64,000 nucleotides of DNA from an uncultured Aquimarina sp. (GTDB taxonomy: Bacteria; Bacteroidota; Bacteroidia; Flavobacteriales; Flavobacteriaceae), in the NCBI RefSeq assembly GCF_947495315.1, contig NZ_CANLYD010000015.1, positions 114,163-178,162 on the forward strand. Reading direction: 5' to 3'. Positions 34,502 to 43,294 of this stretch are shown here, one piece after another. The first letter of the stretch is position 1. Every line of letters starts with the position of its first letter. A model generated the notes under the pieces. It saw only the letters and a list, made by a program, of their open reading frames with translations, did no database searches and was not told the origin of the DNA. The position numbers and the translations under genes are program-made.

Positions 34502-35434
34502 ATGAAGAAAATTTCTTTACTACTTTTAGTCGTAGTATTCGTTTTTGGGTGCAAACCATATCAAAATACCAAAATCCGAAAAGGTCAGATGACCTATGAA
34601 GAATTTAGAGCAGAGCAACGTTCTTTTCCAACTGACGATGGTATCATAAAATATATTGACAAAGGAAATGGTCCTGTGATTGTATTACTTCATGGAGTTC
34701 CTACTTCTGGTTGGTTATATCGTAAAATGATCGATCCATTAGTTGAAGGAGGATACCGTGTTATTGTTCCTGATATGTTAGGGTATGGCTCTAGTGACTC
34801 TCCTGAAGGATATAAAATCTACAGTGAAAAAGAACACGCAAAAAGACTTATTGCCCTTATGGATGGATTGGGTATTGATTATTGGTCTCATGTCATGCAT
34901 GATGTAGGTGGCGTATGGACCTGGGAACTTTTTAATCAAGCTCCTAAAAGAATCGAAGAATTAATCGTATTAAATACGCTATTATACGAAGAAGGATTTT
35001 ATCCTCCGATACGATTTAGTCCTGGCCCAGCTGCCAAAGCCGCTATGTGGTCATACCGCAATGGAGTAACAACCAACACGTTACTAAAAACACTTTTTAA
35101 AGAAGGACTAAAAGAAAATACATTAAATGAAATTGATGTAGAGGGCTATAAAGCCCCTTTGTTAGAAGGAAAAACAGACGGAATGTACTATTTCTTCACT
35201 AGAACGTGTAATTATTTTCCCGACTACTCATTGGTCTTTGAAAGTATTGATATTCCTGTGGCAGTAATTTGGGGGATTCACGACACCATGCTACAGTGGA
35301 CTCCACAGCAAACTAAAGTAGCCAATGCGCTTAAGATAGATGAGGCAGATATCCATTTTATTGACGAAAAGCATTTCATTCAGGAAACAAAAGCGGAAGA
35401 AATCTCTTATAAAATTCTAGATTTTCTTAGATAG
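34502..35434 (+). CDS. Alpha/beta-hydrolase lipoprotein with an Asp nucleophile elbow
   Basis: The ATG at 34502 yields a lipoprotein signal (MKKISLLLLVVVFVFGC, lipobox Cys 17). The hydrolase has the oxyanion motif LLHGVPTSGWLYRKM (~66) and PDMLGYGSSDSP (~92). The nucleophile elbow reads SHVMHDVGGVW (~130), with Asp where most esterases have Ser, as in epoxide hydrolases and haloalkane dehalogenases. The acid is in WGIHDTML and the catalytic His in EKHFIQE. The Trp next to the Asp in dehalogenases is Val here, so epoxide hydrolysis is more likely than dehalogenation. Substrate unknown. About 310 residues, in the envelope. Confidence 0.85.
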   Translation: MKKISLLLLVVVFVFGCKPYQNTKIRKGQMTYEEFRAEQRSFPTDDGIIKYIDKGNGPVIVLLHGVPTSGWLYRKMIDPLVEGGYRVIVPDMLGYGSSDSPEGYKIYSEKEHAKRLIALMDGLGIDYWSHVMHDVGGVWTWELFNQAPKRIEELIVLNTLLYEEGFYPPIRFSPGPAAKAAMWSYRNGVTTNTLLKTLFKEGLKENTLNEIDVEGYKAPLLEGKTDGMYYFFTRTCNYFPDYSLVFESIDIPVAVIWGIHDTMLQWTPQQTKVANALKIDEADIHFIDEKHFIQETKAEEISYKILDFLR

Positions 35435-35438
35435 CATT

Positions 35439-35744
35439 TTAGTTAAGACCTGAATTCGTTACCCAATGTTGTAATTCTACTCTAAAAATAGTACCATTAA
35501 TTAGTTCTTGTACCTGTTCGAGTTCGTCTTTACTTATGGCTAAGTCAATTTTTTCAGAAGGCGTTCTAAGCAATAAAGATCTGCAACTCTGATGATCGAT
35601 ACATTGATCACAGCACTGTGATTGCTCTGTAATTCTACAGGCATCCGAAAAATCTTTTAACTCATTTAGGGTAAGTAAAAATCCTATATCTCTAAATACC
35701 AATTGAACTTTGGGTGTAGTACAAGCTGCTGTTGTTTCTTCCAA
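35439..35744 (-). CDS. Small Cys-rich hypothetical protein
   Basis: A 101-residue cytosolic protein without signal peptide or membrane helix. The visible pattern is KVQLVFRDIGFLLTLNELKD at the N-terminal half and a cysteine cluster QCCDQCIDHQSCRSLLL around residues 43-59, possibly a metal site, followed by AISKDELEQVQELINGTIF. It may belong to an uncharacterised flavobacterial DUF of similar plan; I cannot name it with confidence. It ends 4 bp from the convergent hydrolase stop and lies 110 bp upstream of recJ's end, in the same direction as recJ is read. Confidence 0.7.
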   Translation of the reverse strand: MEETTAACTTPKVQLVFRDIGFLLTLNELKDFSDACRITEQSQCCDQCIDHQSCRSLLLRTPSEKIDLAISKDELEQVQELINGTIFRVELQHWVTNSGLN

Positions 35745-35854
35745 AAAAAAGATATACCAACTTTATTACTATATATTTTATCAATAGCACTCATTCTGAA
35801 TCATATTTGATTCAAAAGTATTAATTATTTGTAATTAATCTAAATAAAAATAAA

Positions 35855-37576
35855 TTAAATTATATCTTTAAGCTTTAATTGTAGAGATACAGTCCCATTC
35901 CATTCATTTTCATCAATTGTATAAGCAACCTTAAAACTTTGTGCTCCCGTTATCAAATCGCGCTTTGATCCAAGATTGAAACCAATGGCACCAAAAGCTA
36001 ATCCGTTTTTCTGTACTTTACATTTCAGATGTTTCTCATCAGCTCCGACACATTTTGCATATCCAGTATCCTTTACATTTTCAGTCATAAAAACCGGTGT
36101 CATATTTCCTGGACCAAATGGACCAAACTGTTTTAAAATCCTAAAGAATTTTGGTGTGATCTGATCCAACTCAATAATTCCATCTATTAGAATTTCCGGA
36201 GTTAATAATTTTTTATCAATAGTAGATGATACGACCTGCTCAAATTTTCGTTTGAACGCTTCATACTGTTCTTCTATAAGTGTCAATCCAGCGGCGTATT
36301 TATGACCTCCAAACTGTTCTATATATTCTGAGCAGGCATCCAAAGCATTGTATACATCAAATCCTTTAACAGATCTTGCAGAAGCTGCGAGTTTCTCTCC
36401 GCTTTTAGTAAAAACCAACGTTGGACGATAATAGGTTTCCGTAAGTCTGGATGCTACGATTCCAATTACGCCTTTATGCCAGTTTTCATTATACACTACG
36501 GTAGTACATCTATCTTCTTCTGAGTTTTGGATTATTTGTGTCAAAGCTTCTTCAGTGATACTCTTATCTGCATCTTTTCGATCACTATTATACGTTTCTA
36601 TTTCTGAAGCATACTGCAATGCAATTTCAGGATTTTCTTCCTTAAGGAGATTCACAGCGTGCAATCCGTGTTTCATTCTTCCTGCCGCATTAATTCTGGG
36701 AGCCAATATAAATACTACATCTGTAATTGTTAAAGTATCTTTTTTAACTTGAGAAAGCATTGCCTTAAAACCTGTTCTAGGACTTTGATTAATAACTTGT
36801 AAACCAAAATATGCCAGTACCCTATTTTCTCCCGTGATCGGAACAATATCTGCTCCGATAGCAGTAGCTACCAAGTCTAAATACACTAACAAATCATCAA
36901 TAGTTTGGTCTTTTTTAATAGCAAGAGCTTGTATCAATTTAAAACCTACTCCGCAACCACATAGTTCTTTATAAGGGTATTCACAATCTTCTCTTTTAGG
37001 GTCCAGCACTGCAGCTGCATCTGGGATTGTATCTCCTGGTCGGTGATGATCGCAGATTATGAAATCAATTCCCTTGGATTTTGCATACGCCACTTTTTCT
37101 ATAGCTTTGATGCCACAATCCAATGCAATAATCAATGAAATATCATTATCAGAGGCATAGTCAATCCCTTGATAAGAAACGCCATATCCTTCTGCATAGC
37201 GATCTGGAATATAGGTAGTAACCTGCGACGATATGGTTTCTAAATATGAAGACATTAACGCCACAGAAGTAGTCCCATCTACATCATAATCTCCATATAC
37301 CATGATGTTCTCATCATTAGATATGGCTTTATCAATTCTGGAAACAGCCTTATCCATATCTTTCATTAAAAAAGGATCATGCAGATGTTCTAATGAAGGT
37401 CTAAAAAACTTTTTGGCTTGATCATAAGTTTCAATTCCTCTTTGCACCAATAAAGAAGCAATTATAGCATCTACATTTAGAGCTTCTGCTAAGTTGTTGA
37501 TGATTGCAGTGTCTAGTTTTGGTTTTAGGGTCCATCTCATTGGTATTCTCGTTCCGAAATTATTTAAAAAATCCAA
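35855..37576 (-). CDS. recJ: Single-stranded-DNA-specific exonuclease RecJ
   Basis: A 5'-3' exonuclease used in recombination and mismatch repair. DHH-family motifs are all present: NIMVYGDYDVDGTTSVALM (~93), LIIALDCGIKAI (~148), FIICDHHRPGD (~172) and the DHHA1 block ASRSVKGFDVYNALDACSEY with QFGGHKYAAGLTL (~420-440), followed by the C-terminal OB fold (~475-570). 573 residues is the usual bacterial length. It is alone on the minus strand between the Cys-rich gene and the leucine-rich-repeat gene. Confidence 0.96.
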   Translation of the reverse strand: MDFLNNFGTRIPMRWTLKPKLDTAIINNLAEALNVDAIIASLLVQRGIETYDQAKKFFRPSLEHLHDPFLMKDMDKAVSRIDKAISNDENIMVYGDYDVDGTTSVALMSSYLETISSQVTTYIPDRYAEGYGVSYQGIDYASDNDISLIIALDCGIKAIEKVAYAKSKGIDFIICDHHRPGDTIPDAAAVLDPKREDCEYPYKELCGCGVGFKLIQALAIKKDQTIDDLLVYLDLVATAIGADIVPITGENRVLAYFGLQVINQSPRTGFKAMLSQVKKDTLTITDVVFILAPRINAAGRMKHGLHAVNLLKEENPEIALQYASEIETYNSDRKDADKSITEEALTQIIQNSEEDRCTTVVYNENWHKGVIGIVASRLTETYYRPTLVFTKSGEKLAASARSVKGFDVYNALDACSEYIEQFGGHKYAAGLTLIEEQYEAFKRKFEQVVSSTIDKKLLTPEILIDGIIELDQITPKFFRILKQFGPFGPGNMTPVFMTENVKDTGYAKCVGADEKHLKCKVQKNGLAFGAIGFNLGSKRDLITGAQSFKVAYTIDENEWNGTVSLQLKLKDII

Positions 37577-37678
37577 AGTACAAAAAGTAAGGATGAGTTT
37601 AGATTATTTACAAAAGTTCTATAGAATTAATATATACTTTTCACTACAATCAGGGTATTTAATGAATACGAATTTCTA

Positions 37679-37686
37679 TATTTTTG
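37679..37686 (+). promoter_or_regulatory. -7 element of the leucine-rich-repeat gene
   Basis: TATTTTTG fits TAnnTTTG and lies 42 bp before the ATG at 37729. Confidence 0.45.
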
Positions 37687-37728
37687 GAAAAAGATGATCA
37701 ATCCTATTCTCTAAAAGGGTTAAGTAAA

Positions 37729-39441
37729 ATGAAAAAAAACGTTATTATATTATTTTTAATAATAGGCCTAGCAATTATGAATGCACAAGAAAATAATTTT
37801 TTTCCAAATCCGCATATACCTCCTAAAATCTACACTTCTTTAGAAGAAGCACTTGCTCATAAAGAAGATGTACAATTTTTACAGATTAGTACCCAAGGTG
37901 CAAGCTTATTACCAGAATCTATTGGCGAATTAAAAAATCTTAGAAACTTAAGAATTTCTTCAGACCATCTGGGGTTTCAAAAAGGTAGGTTAAAGAAATT
38001 ACCTGAGTCACTGTCAAAACTTAGAAAACTGGAAATGCTTAGTGTTATAAATCAAGAGCTTGAGGAAATTCCTAAATTTTTAGGTATTCTTAGTGAACTA
38101 AAGGCTCTTGTAATTGTTGGAAATAACATACGAAACATTCCAGAATCCATAGGGTCTTTAAAAAAATTATATTCAATTGATCTATCAAACAACCAATTGA
38201 CATCTATTCCTAAATCTATAGAAACACTTTATGATTTACACGAATTAAACGTATCTAAAAATCAATTGGAATTATTACCAGATGAAATAGGGGCGCTGAG
38301 TACCTTAACCAATCTTAATGTATCTAAAAACAAATTAACTAAACTGCCTAAGGCAATAAGCAAATTAAAACGTCTACAATTGTTTGATGTTTCTGACAAT
38401 AAACTTTTGGGTATTCCTGAATCCTTTTCGGACCTGTCTGCACTTGAAGAAATGATTATTTACAATAATCCCTTGTCTAATGACAAAAAAGAAGAAGCTA
38501 AAAAAATAATATCTACCTGCTTTATATCATTTATTCCAGAACAAACTGTTACATATCATTCAATTGATAACGCACTTGAAAATAAAAATAATGTTTATAG
38601 GTTGGTGTTAGATAATAATGCGGTAATGAAAGAATCGATTGGTGAATTACACAATTTGCAGCAACTTCTAATCTTTCGTAAAAAAAGTAATTCTTTACCG
38701 ACTTCTTTAAAAAATCTAAAACAGTTGCAATGGCTAAAAATTTCTAATGGCCAATTACAAGAAATTCCAACAATTATTTATCATCTTAAACAACTAACTC
38801 GACTTGATTTATCAAACAACAAAATTACCCAAATATCAAAACAGATTAGTTCACTTAATCAACTAAAAATATTAAACTTAAGTAAAAACAACCTAGAAAC
38901 CTTACCGATATCTATTGGACATCTTTATAGTCTAGAAGAACTTAATATAGAGTGGAATCAACTAACCTCAATACCTGAATCTATTGGCAGTTTAAAGCAA
39001 TTAAAGTGCTTATATCTTTTAAATAGTAACATTTCGGAACTTCCTTCTTCTTTTGGGAATCTTAAAAGTTTGGAGGTTCTAAGCCTATCTCAAAACAGAT
39101 TAAATAAATTACCAGACAGTTTTTATCAATTATCAAATATCATTCATTTAGATGTTAGTAATAATGGATTAACAAGTTTTCGTGTCTCAAAAAAATTTAA
39201 TCAACTAAAAACACTTCATCTAGGAGGCAATCAACTAAAAGAACTACCAGAAAATATGGATTCTCTGGAATCTTTAGAAAAATTAGATATTAATTATAAT
39301 CAACTTCAAACATTGCCTTCCTCATTATACAAATTAGAGCATCTTACGCATATAGTGTTGGATAGGAATTTATTTTCTGAAACAGAACAAGAGAACATCA
39401 AATCTTGTATACAAATTCCCCAGTCAGAAATTAGTTTTTAA
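37729..39441 (+). CDS. Secreted leucine-rich-repeat protein
   Basis: Start set at the ATG at 37729 for the signal peptide MKKNVIILFLIIGLAIMNAQ. About 570 residues, almost all made of ~23-residue LRR units of the form LPxSIGxLxxLxxLxLSxNxL (for example LTSIPESIGSLKQLKCLYLL), about 20 in total. Two blocks are visible: each opens with a similar cap, IYTSLEEALAHKEDVQFLQI near residue 32 and YHSIDNALENKNNVYRLVL near 275, pointing to an ancient internal duplication. No membrane anchor or sorting domain follows. LRR arcs bind proteins; partner unknown. Possibly periplasmic or surface-exposed. Confidence 0.9.
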   Translation: MKKNVIILFLIIGLAIMNAQENNFFPNPHIPPKIYTSLEEALAHKEDVQFLQISTQGASLLPESIGELKNLRNLRISSDHLGFQKGRLKKLPESLSKLRKLEMLSVINQELEEIPKFLGILSELKALVIVGNNIRNIPESIGSLKKLYSIDLSNNQLTSIPKSIETLYDLHELNVSKNQLELLPDEIGALSTLTNLNVSKNKLTKLPKAISKLKRLQLFDVSDNKLLGIPESFSDLSALEEMIIYNNPLSNDKKEEAKKIISTCFISFIPEQTVTYHSIDNALENKNNVYRLVLDNNAVMKESIGELHNLQQLLIFRKKSNSLPTSLKNLKQLQWLKISNGQLQEIPTIIYHLKQLTRLDLSNNKITQISKQISSLNQLKILNLSKNNLETLPISIGHLYSLEELNIEWNQLTSIPESIGSLKQLKCLYLLNSNISELPSSFGNLKSLEVLSLSQNRLNKLPDSFYQLSNIIHLDVSNNGLTSFRVSKKFNQLKTLHLGGNQLKELPENMDSLESLEKLDINYNQLQTLPSSLYKLEHLTHIVLDRNLFSETEQENIKSCIQIPQSEISF

Positions 39442-39517
39442 TCCCGCTAAAAGCAAAAACATATTTTGTATTTTGCTATGCTAAAATTTAAAATTAACTC
39501 AAAAAAAATACATACAC

Positions 39518-40108
39518 ATGCCATTAGTAACACCTCTATCCGCTGATCACGATTTAGAAACTAAAGAATTGGCCGAATTCTTTAATGAAACCTTGGGATT
39601 CTGTCCTAATTCTGTCCTAACTATGCAGAGAAGACCTGCCATTTCTAAAGCTTTTATCAATCTAAATAAAGCAGTTATGGCCAATGAAGGTCGTGTAACC
39701 TCAGCTCTAAAACGAATGATTGCCTGGGTGAGCAGTAATGCTACAGGTTGCAGATATTGTCAGGCTCATGCAATTCGCGCTGCAGAAAGATATGGCGCAG
39801 AACAAGAGCAATTAGATAATATCTGGGAATACAAAACACATTCTGCGTTTAACGATGCAGAACGTGCAGCACTTGATTTTTCTTTGGCTGCATCCTTGGT
39901 TCCTAATAACGTAGATGAAGCTATCAAAACAGAGCTTTATAAATATTGGGATGAAGGTGAGATCGTAGAAATGCTTGGTGTAATTTCATTATTTGGATAC
40001 TTAAACCGTTGGAACGATTCTATGGGAACTACCGTAGAACAAGGAGCTATCGAATCTGGAGAGCAATATCTTGGCAAACACGGCTGGGAAAAAGGAAAAC
40101 ACGTTTAG
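39518..40108 (+). CDS. Carboxymuconolactone decarboxylase / AhpD family protein
   Basis: 196 residues of mainly helices with the AhpD-type redox motif TGCRYCQAHAIRAAERYG (~85), where CxxC and the following His form the peroxidase-like centre. The N-terminal LGFCPNSVLTMQRRPAI and a C-terminal ISLFGYLNRWNDSMGTTVE segment match peroxidase-related CMD enzymes. A peroxide or disulfide reductase role is likely; true lactone decarboxylation is not implied. Single gene, ended by a long perfect hairpin. Confidence 0.88.
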   Translation: MPLVTPLSADHDLETKELAEFFNETLGFCPNSVLTMQRRPAISKAFINLNKAVMANEGRVTSALKRMIAWVSSNATGCRYCQAHAIRAAERYGAEQEQLDNIWEYKTHSAFNDAERAALDFSLAASLVPNNVDEAIKTELYKYWDEGEIVEMLGVISLFGYLNRWNDSMGTTVEQGAIESGEQYLGKHGWEKGKHV

Positions 40109-40171
40109 GACCTTTTAGATCGTTGGATTTTTAGAATGTTAGATTAATTCAGACGATTAGAATATTTTATC

Positions 40172-40212
40172 AGACCTGTCAGTTCGCCGAGGCGAACTGA
40201 CAGGTCTTTTTA
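40172..40212. terminator. 17-bp perfect hairpin with T-run between convergent genes
   Basis: AGACCTGTCAGTTCGCC (40172-40188) and GGCGAACTGACAGGTCT (40191-40207) are exact complements separated by GA, followed by TTTT. It is unusually long and GC-rich for a terminator here, and lies 14 bp from the convergent response-regulator stop, so it may serve both strands or be a repeat copy. Confidence 0.85.
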
Positions 40213-40220
40213 TAGGGTCG

Positions 40221-40874
40221 TCACACAGAAATAATCTTTTCTCTTACTGCTTTAATTATCAATCCTGCGGTATTTTTTACCTCTAACTTCATCATTAAAT
40301 TTTTGCGATGGCCTTCTATGGTCCGGACGCTCAGAAATAATTTTTCTGCAATTTCTGCAGTGGTATATTCTTTAGTAACTAATTCCAACACTTCCATCTC
40401 TCTTGAGGAGAGATGATAGTCTTTTCCAATTAAAGGAGGCTTAGCTGATTTATTCTTTAATCCCTTTAATAATGCTTGAGAAACAAAAGGATTGAAATAA
40501 AAACCTTTTTCGCGTACAGATCGTATAGCATCCTCTAACTCTTGCCGGTTCGTATCTTTTAATAAATATCCATTTGCACCAACTTCCATAAGATACGATA
40601 TCATTCGTTCTTCTTTATGCATAGTCAGTATAATAACTTTCATATCTGGATACAACTCTTTTATTTTTACTGTTGCATCCATTCCATTCATTTCTTCCAT
40701 TTCAAGATCTAATAGTATCACATCAGGAACTGTATTATTTAATTTGGCTAACAAATCTTTTCCGCTAACTGCTTCTAGAACAAGTTCTATATTGTTCATT
40801 TTATCCAATAACGATTTGATACCTTCCCGAAATAAATTATGATCGTCTATTAATCCTAGTGTAATAGTTTCCAT
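40221..40874 (-). CDS. NarL/FixJ-type response regulator
   Basis: Receiver domain (~5-120) with acidic pocket LGLIDDHNLFREG, phospho-acceptor in DVILLDLEMEEMNGMD (~56), Thr in VIILTMHKEE and Lys in YLLKDTNRQE. The C-terminal LuxR-type helix-turn-helix follows (LSSREMEVLELVTKEYTTAE, TIEGHRKNLMMKL, ~152-200). DNA-binding partner of the histidine kinase encoded 30 bp upstream. Last gene of a three- or four-gene minus-strand unit. Target genes are unknown. Confidence 0.95.
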   Translation of the reverse strand: METITLGLIDDHNLFREGIKSLLDKMNNIELVLEAVSGKDLLAKLNNTVPDVILLDLEMEEMNGMDATVKIKELYPDMKVIILTMHKEERMISYLMEVGANGYLLKDTNRQELEDAIRSVREKGFYFNPFVSQALLKGLKNKSAKPPLIGKDYHLSSREMEVLELVTKEYTTAEIAEKLFLSVRTIEGHRKNLMMKLEVKNTAGLIIKAVREKIISV

Positions 40875-40904
40875 GGTTGTTGTCTTTTAGGTTGTTAAGA
40901 GTGC

Positions 40905-41687
40905 TCATTCTGGTATTTTTAATTGAACTTTCATTCCTGATTTTTCTTCCAAAAAACTAATGGTTCCTGATAATACAGATAACCTACTTTCAATGTTTTT
41001 TAGCCCTAGTCCTTTTCTGTATTGAAGTTGTTTTTGATCTAGTCCTTTTCCATTATCCTCATACACAATAATTAATGCCTGATTTTGATTCTTCATCTCG
41101 ATTTTTATATCCGAGGCTTCTGCATGCTTAAGCGTATTGGTAATTAGCTCCTGGATAATTCTATAAATATTCAACTCTTTTGTTTTGGCTATAGACAATG
41201 TCGTATTATTTACAAAAGAAATTTTGATTTTTCCCGAATCCTTTATTGTTTGTACCAAGCTATCAATGGCTTCCATGAACCCTAACTTCTCTAATACAAC
41301 TGGTCTTAAATCCTGAGAAATACTACGTACACTCTGGATCATATCGTCAAAAAAACCTCCTATTTTATCAGCTATATCTGTTAGCTCTTCTGACGATAAT
41401 TCTGGTTCAATCTGGCCAATATAGAGTTTAGTAGTCGTGAGCATAGCACCTACATCATCGTGTAACTCTTTAGCTATTCTCGTGCGTTCCTCCTCTTGAC
41501 TCTGGATAGAAGTTTTTAGCAATTCTTTCTGATAATCTGATTCTATCTTTTGATGTTTTTTTTGCTGAGCAAGTAATCTCCGCTGGTACACAATAAAAAA
41601 CAGAATCACCGATAGTGATAGCAAAAAAATTACTACCATACCGATGATAATAATCTTTAGTGTTATGGCTTCTTCGGATTCACCCAT
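40905..41687 (-). CDS. Sensor histidine kinase, HisKA_3 (NarX/DesK) family
   Basis: Start chosen at the ATG at 41687 (MGESEEAITLKIIIIG), giving one membrane helix (~8-30), a coiled-coil linker, the H-box EERTRIAKELHDDVGAML (phospho-His ~74) and the HATPase_c domain with ELITNTLKHAEASD and VYEDNGKGLD plus GLGLKNIESRLS. No periplasmic sensor region is present. The preceding multi-helix membrane gene overlaps its start by 25 bp and may be the sensing part. About 260 residues. Confidence 0.93.
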   Translation of the reverse strand: MGESEEAITLKIIIIGMVVIFLLSLSVILFFIVYQRRLLAQQKKHQKIESDYQKELLKTSIQSQEEERTRIAKELHDDVGAMLTTTKLYIGQIEPELSSEELTDIADKIGGFFDDMIQSVRSISQDLRPVVLEKLGFMEAIDSLVQTIKDSGKIKISFVNNTTLSIAKTKELNIYRIIQELITNTLKHAEASDIKIEMKNQNQALIIVYEDNGKGLDQKQLQYRKGLGLKNIESRLSVLSGTISFLEEKSGMKVQLKIPE

Positions 41688-42313
41688 AAAGCAATGGTAT
41701 AAAAAATAGTCAATACAATGTTTACAATAGCATGAAGTCCCCAAACCAAATAACTTGCTTCAGTAGACCCTTTGAACATATTATTATTAATAAAAAACAG
41801 TATTAAGTTACTCGAAAAATATATCAAAAACCCAGAATTGATCCAAAACATTGGATTAGTTTCTAAAGCGCTATATTTTACTTCCTTTAATAAAGCATAA
41901 AAATAGCTTAAACTAAAAAAAATAACCAGTAATCCTATAAGGGTTGTCACATTAGAATTAAAGGTATACAAATCCTGAAAAAATAAGGTATTAGCCAAAG
42001 AAAATATTCCAAAACCAATCCCCAGAATAATAAAGAAATTTTTAGAGAATAGTCCAGATAATACTTTTCTGTATATATTAATGATCAGCAAAAATTCAAT
42101 CACTGCGTAAAAATGATATAATGGTAAGTTATTCATTTTTTTATACCAAAGTATCCAAGAGATTATTTCCACTAAACCCGTAGTTAAAACTAGAACTAAT
42201 AATTTTTTTTGAGATGAATCCAAAAATCTGAATCTAAAAATAGACACTAGGATGGGAACTAGCAAAATAACCGAAGCAACTAGTGTTAAATTTTCAAATA
42301 AAATTTTACTCAT
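41663..42313 (-). CDS. Multi-helix membrane protein linked to the histidine kinase
   Basis: About 216 residues with seven apparent hydrophobic helices, starting MSKILFENLTLVASVILLVP (ATG at 42313; a TTG lies one codon upstream) and ending YTIALWVNPKKP. Polar motifs between helices include YHFYAVIEFLLIINIYRK and NPMFWINSGFLIYFSSNLI. I do not recognise a named family, but membrane proteins of this type preceding HisKA_3 kinases are frequent in flavobacteria. The 25-bp overlap with the kinase suggests coupled production, so it may sense or transmit an envelope signal. Inference only. Confidence 0.75.
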   Translation of the reverse strand: MSKILFENLTLVASVILLVPILVSIFRFRFLDSSQKKLLVLVLTTGLVEIISWILWYKKMNNLPLYHFYAVIEFLLIINIYRKVLSGLFSKNFFIILGIGFGIFSLANTLFFQDLYTFNSNVTTLIGLLVIFFSLSYFYALLKEVKYSALETNPMFWINSGFLIYFSSNLILFFINNNMFKGSTEASYLVWGLHAIVNIVLTIFYTIALWVNPKKP

Positions 42314-42356
42314 CAAGCTTGTTTTTTAAACCAAATTAAGATTTCATCTAGTTTTA

Positions 42357-43151
42357 TTACTTAGGACATGTCGGAGGACAAGGTCTAAGATATTCCATAA
42401 AAATCTCACCACTATCTTCTTTAGGGATTTCGATTACAGAATGTCTGGACATGATCTCAGTCATAATAGTTTCTTGAGGTACTATACCAATGGTAGGAGT
42501 AAAAGAGATTAGATTTTTATTCTGAAATTTGTTCATATCTACTCCTGGATATAAAGTAAAATCTTTAATATTACCAAGTATTTTATCATTAATAAAAGTA
42601 AGTAGATCTCCACTTATCTCATAAAAATCGACTCTAAGTCTTCCTCTTGTGTCTGAATCCACTGCAACAAAAAGATCATCAATTAAATTAACATCAAAGA
42701 TATCCCAGTTTTGTGTAATCATCTCTTTAAAAATGCCAGGTACGATCTGACCGCCACTGTTTACCGTTTGCTCTGTCGTTCCGGGAACTAATTCATCTCT
42801 TCCTTTTGGAATAAGAGGGAATGTTATTTCGAGACCATCTTTTAACAGTAAATATATGATAGGGATAAAGGTAAACTCATCTTTACTCTCTCCATCAAGA
42901 CTCATATAAATCCTAAAAACTTCAATTCCGAAAGGCTTTACCGCATTAAGTATATCAACTCCCAATTGACCAGCAATAAAGGAATCTACACGTTTAAATT
43001 GTCCTTTTGTATGATTCAGTTTATGAAAATGTCGGGCTAGTAATAGTACCTCTTCTTCCATCCAGTTATTTGTATATTCTTCGAATAATTCTGGTGAAAT
43101 AATACCTTCATATTCAAGTATTTCTTTCGATTGTGTGAGTACGTTTTCCAT
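42357..43151 (-). CDS. Hypothetical cytosolic protein, 264 residues
   Basis: The ATG at 43151 (MENVLTQSKEILEYEGIISP) is preferred to an upstream frame extension. No signal peptide, helix pair or known motif is evident. Notable parts are RHFHKLNHTKGQFKRVDSFI (~41), a beta-rich middle (FTFIPIIYLLLKDGLEITFP) and the end EYLRPCPPTCPK with two cysteines. It is 43 bp upstream of the membrane-kinase-regulator set on the same strand and may be co-transcribed. I do not recognise the family. Confidence 0.7.
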   Translation of the reverse strand: MENVLTQSKEILEYEGIISPELFEEYTNNWMEEEVLLLARHFHKLNHTKGQFKRVDSFIAGQLGVDILNAVKPFGIEVFRIYMSLDGESKDEFTFIPIIYLLLKDGLEITFPLIPKGRDELVPGTTEQTVNSGGQIVPGIFKEMITQNWDIFDVNLIDDLFVAVDSDTRGRLRVDFYEISGDLLTFINDKILGNIKDFTLYPGVDMNKFQNKNLISFTPTIGIVPQETIMTEIMSRHSVIEIPKEDSGEIFMEYLRPCPPTCPK

Positions 43152-43294
43152 TGTGGTTTTAATTAAGTGATTAAAAAATATCTTAAAACTAAACAAAAAA
43201 TGACTCAACAAAGAATATACAGAGTATTATTGGGTAATTACACTATTAAAACAGGGGTTTTCCACATAAAACAATTACACCTGTTCTTGGTCTT

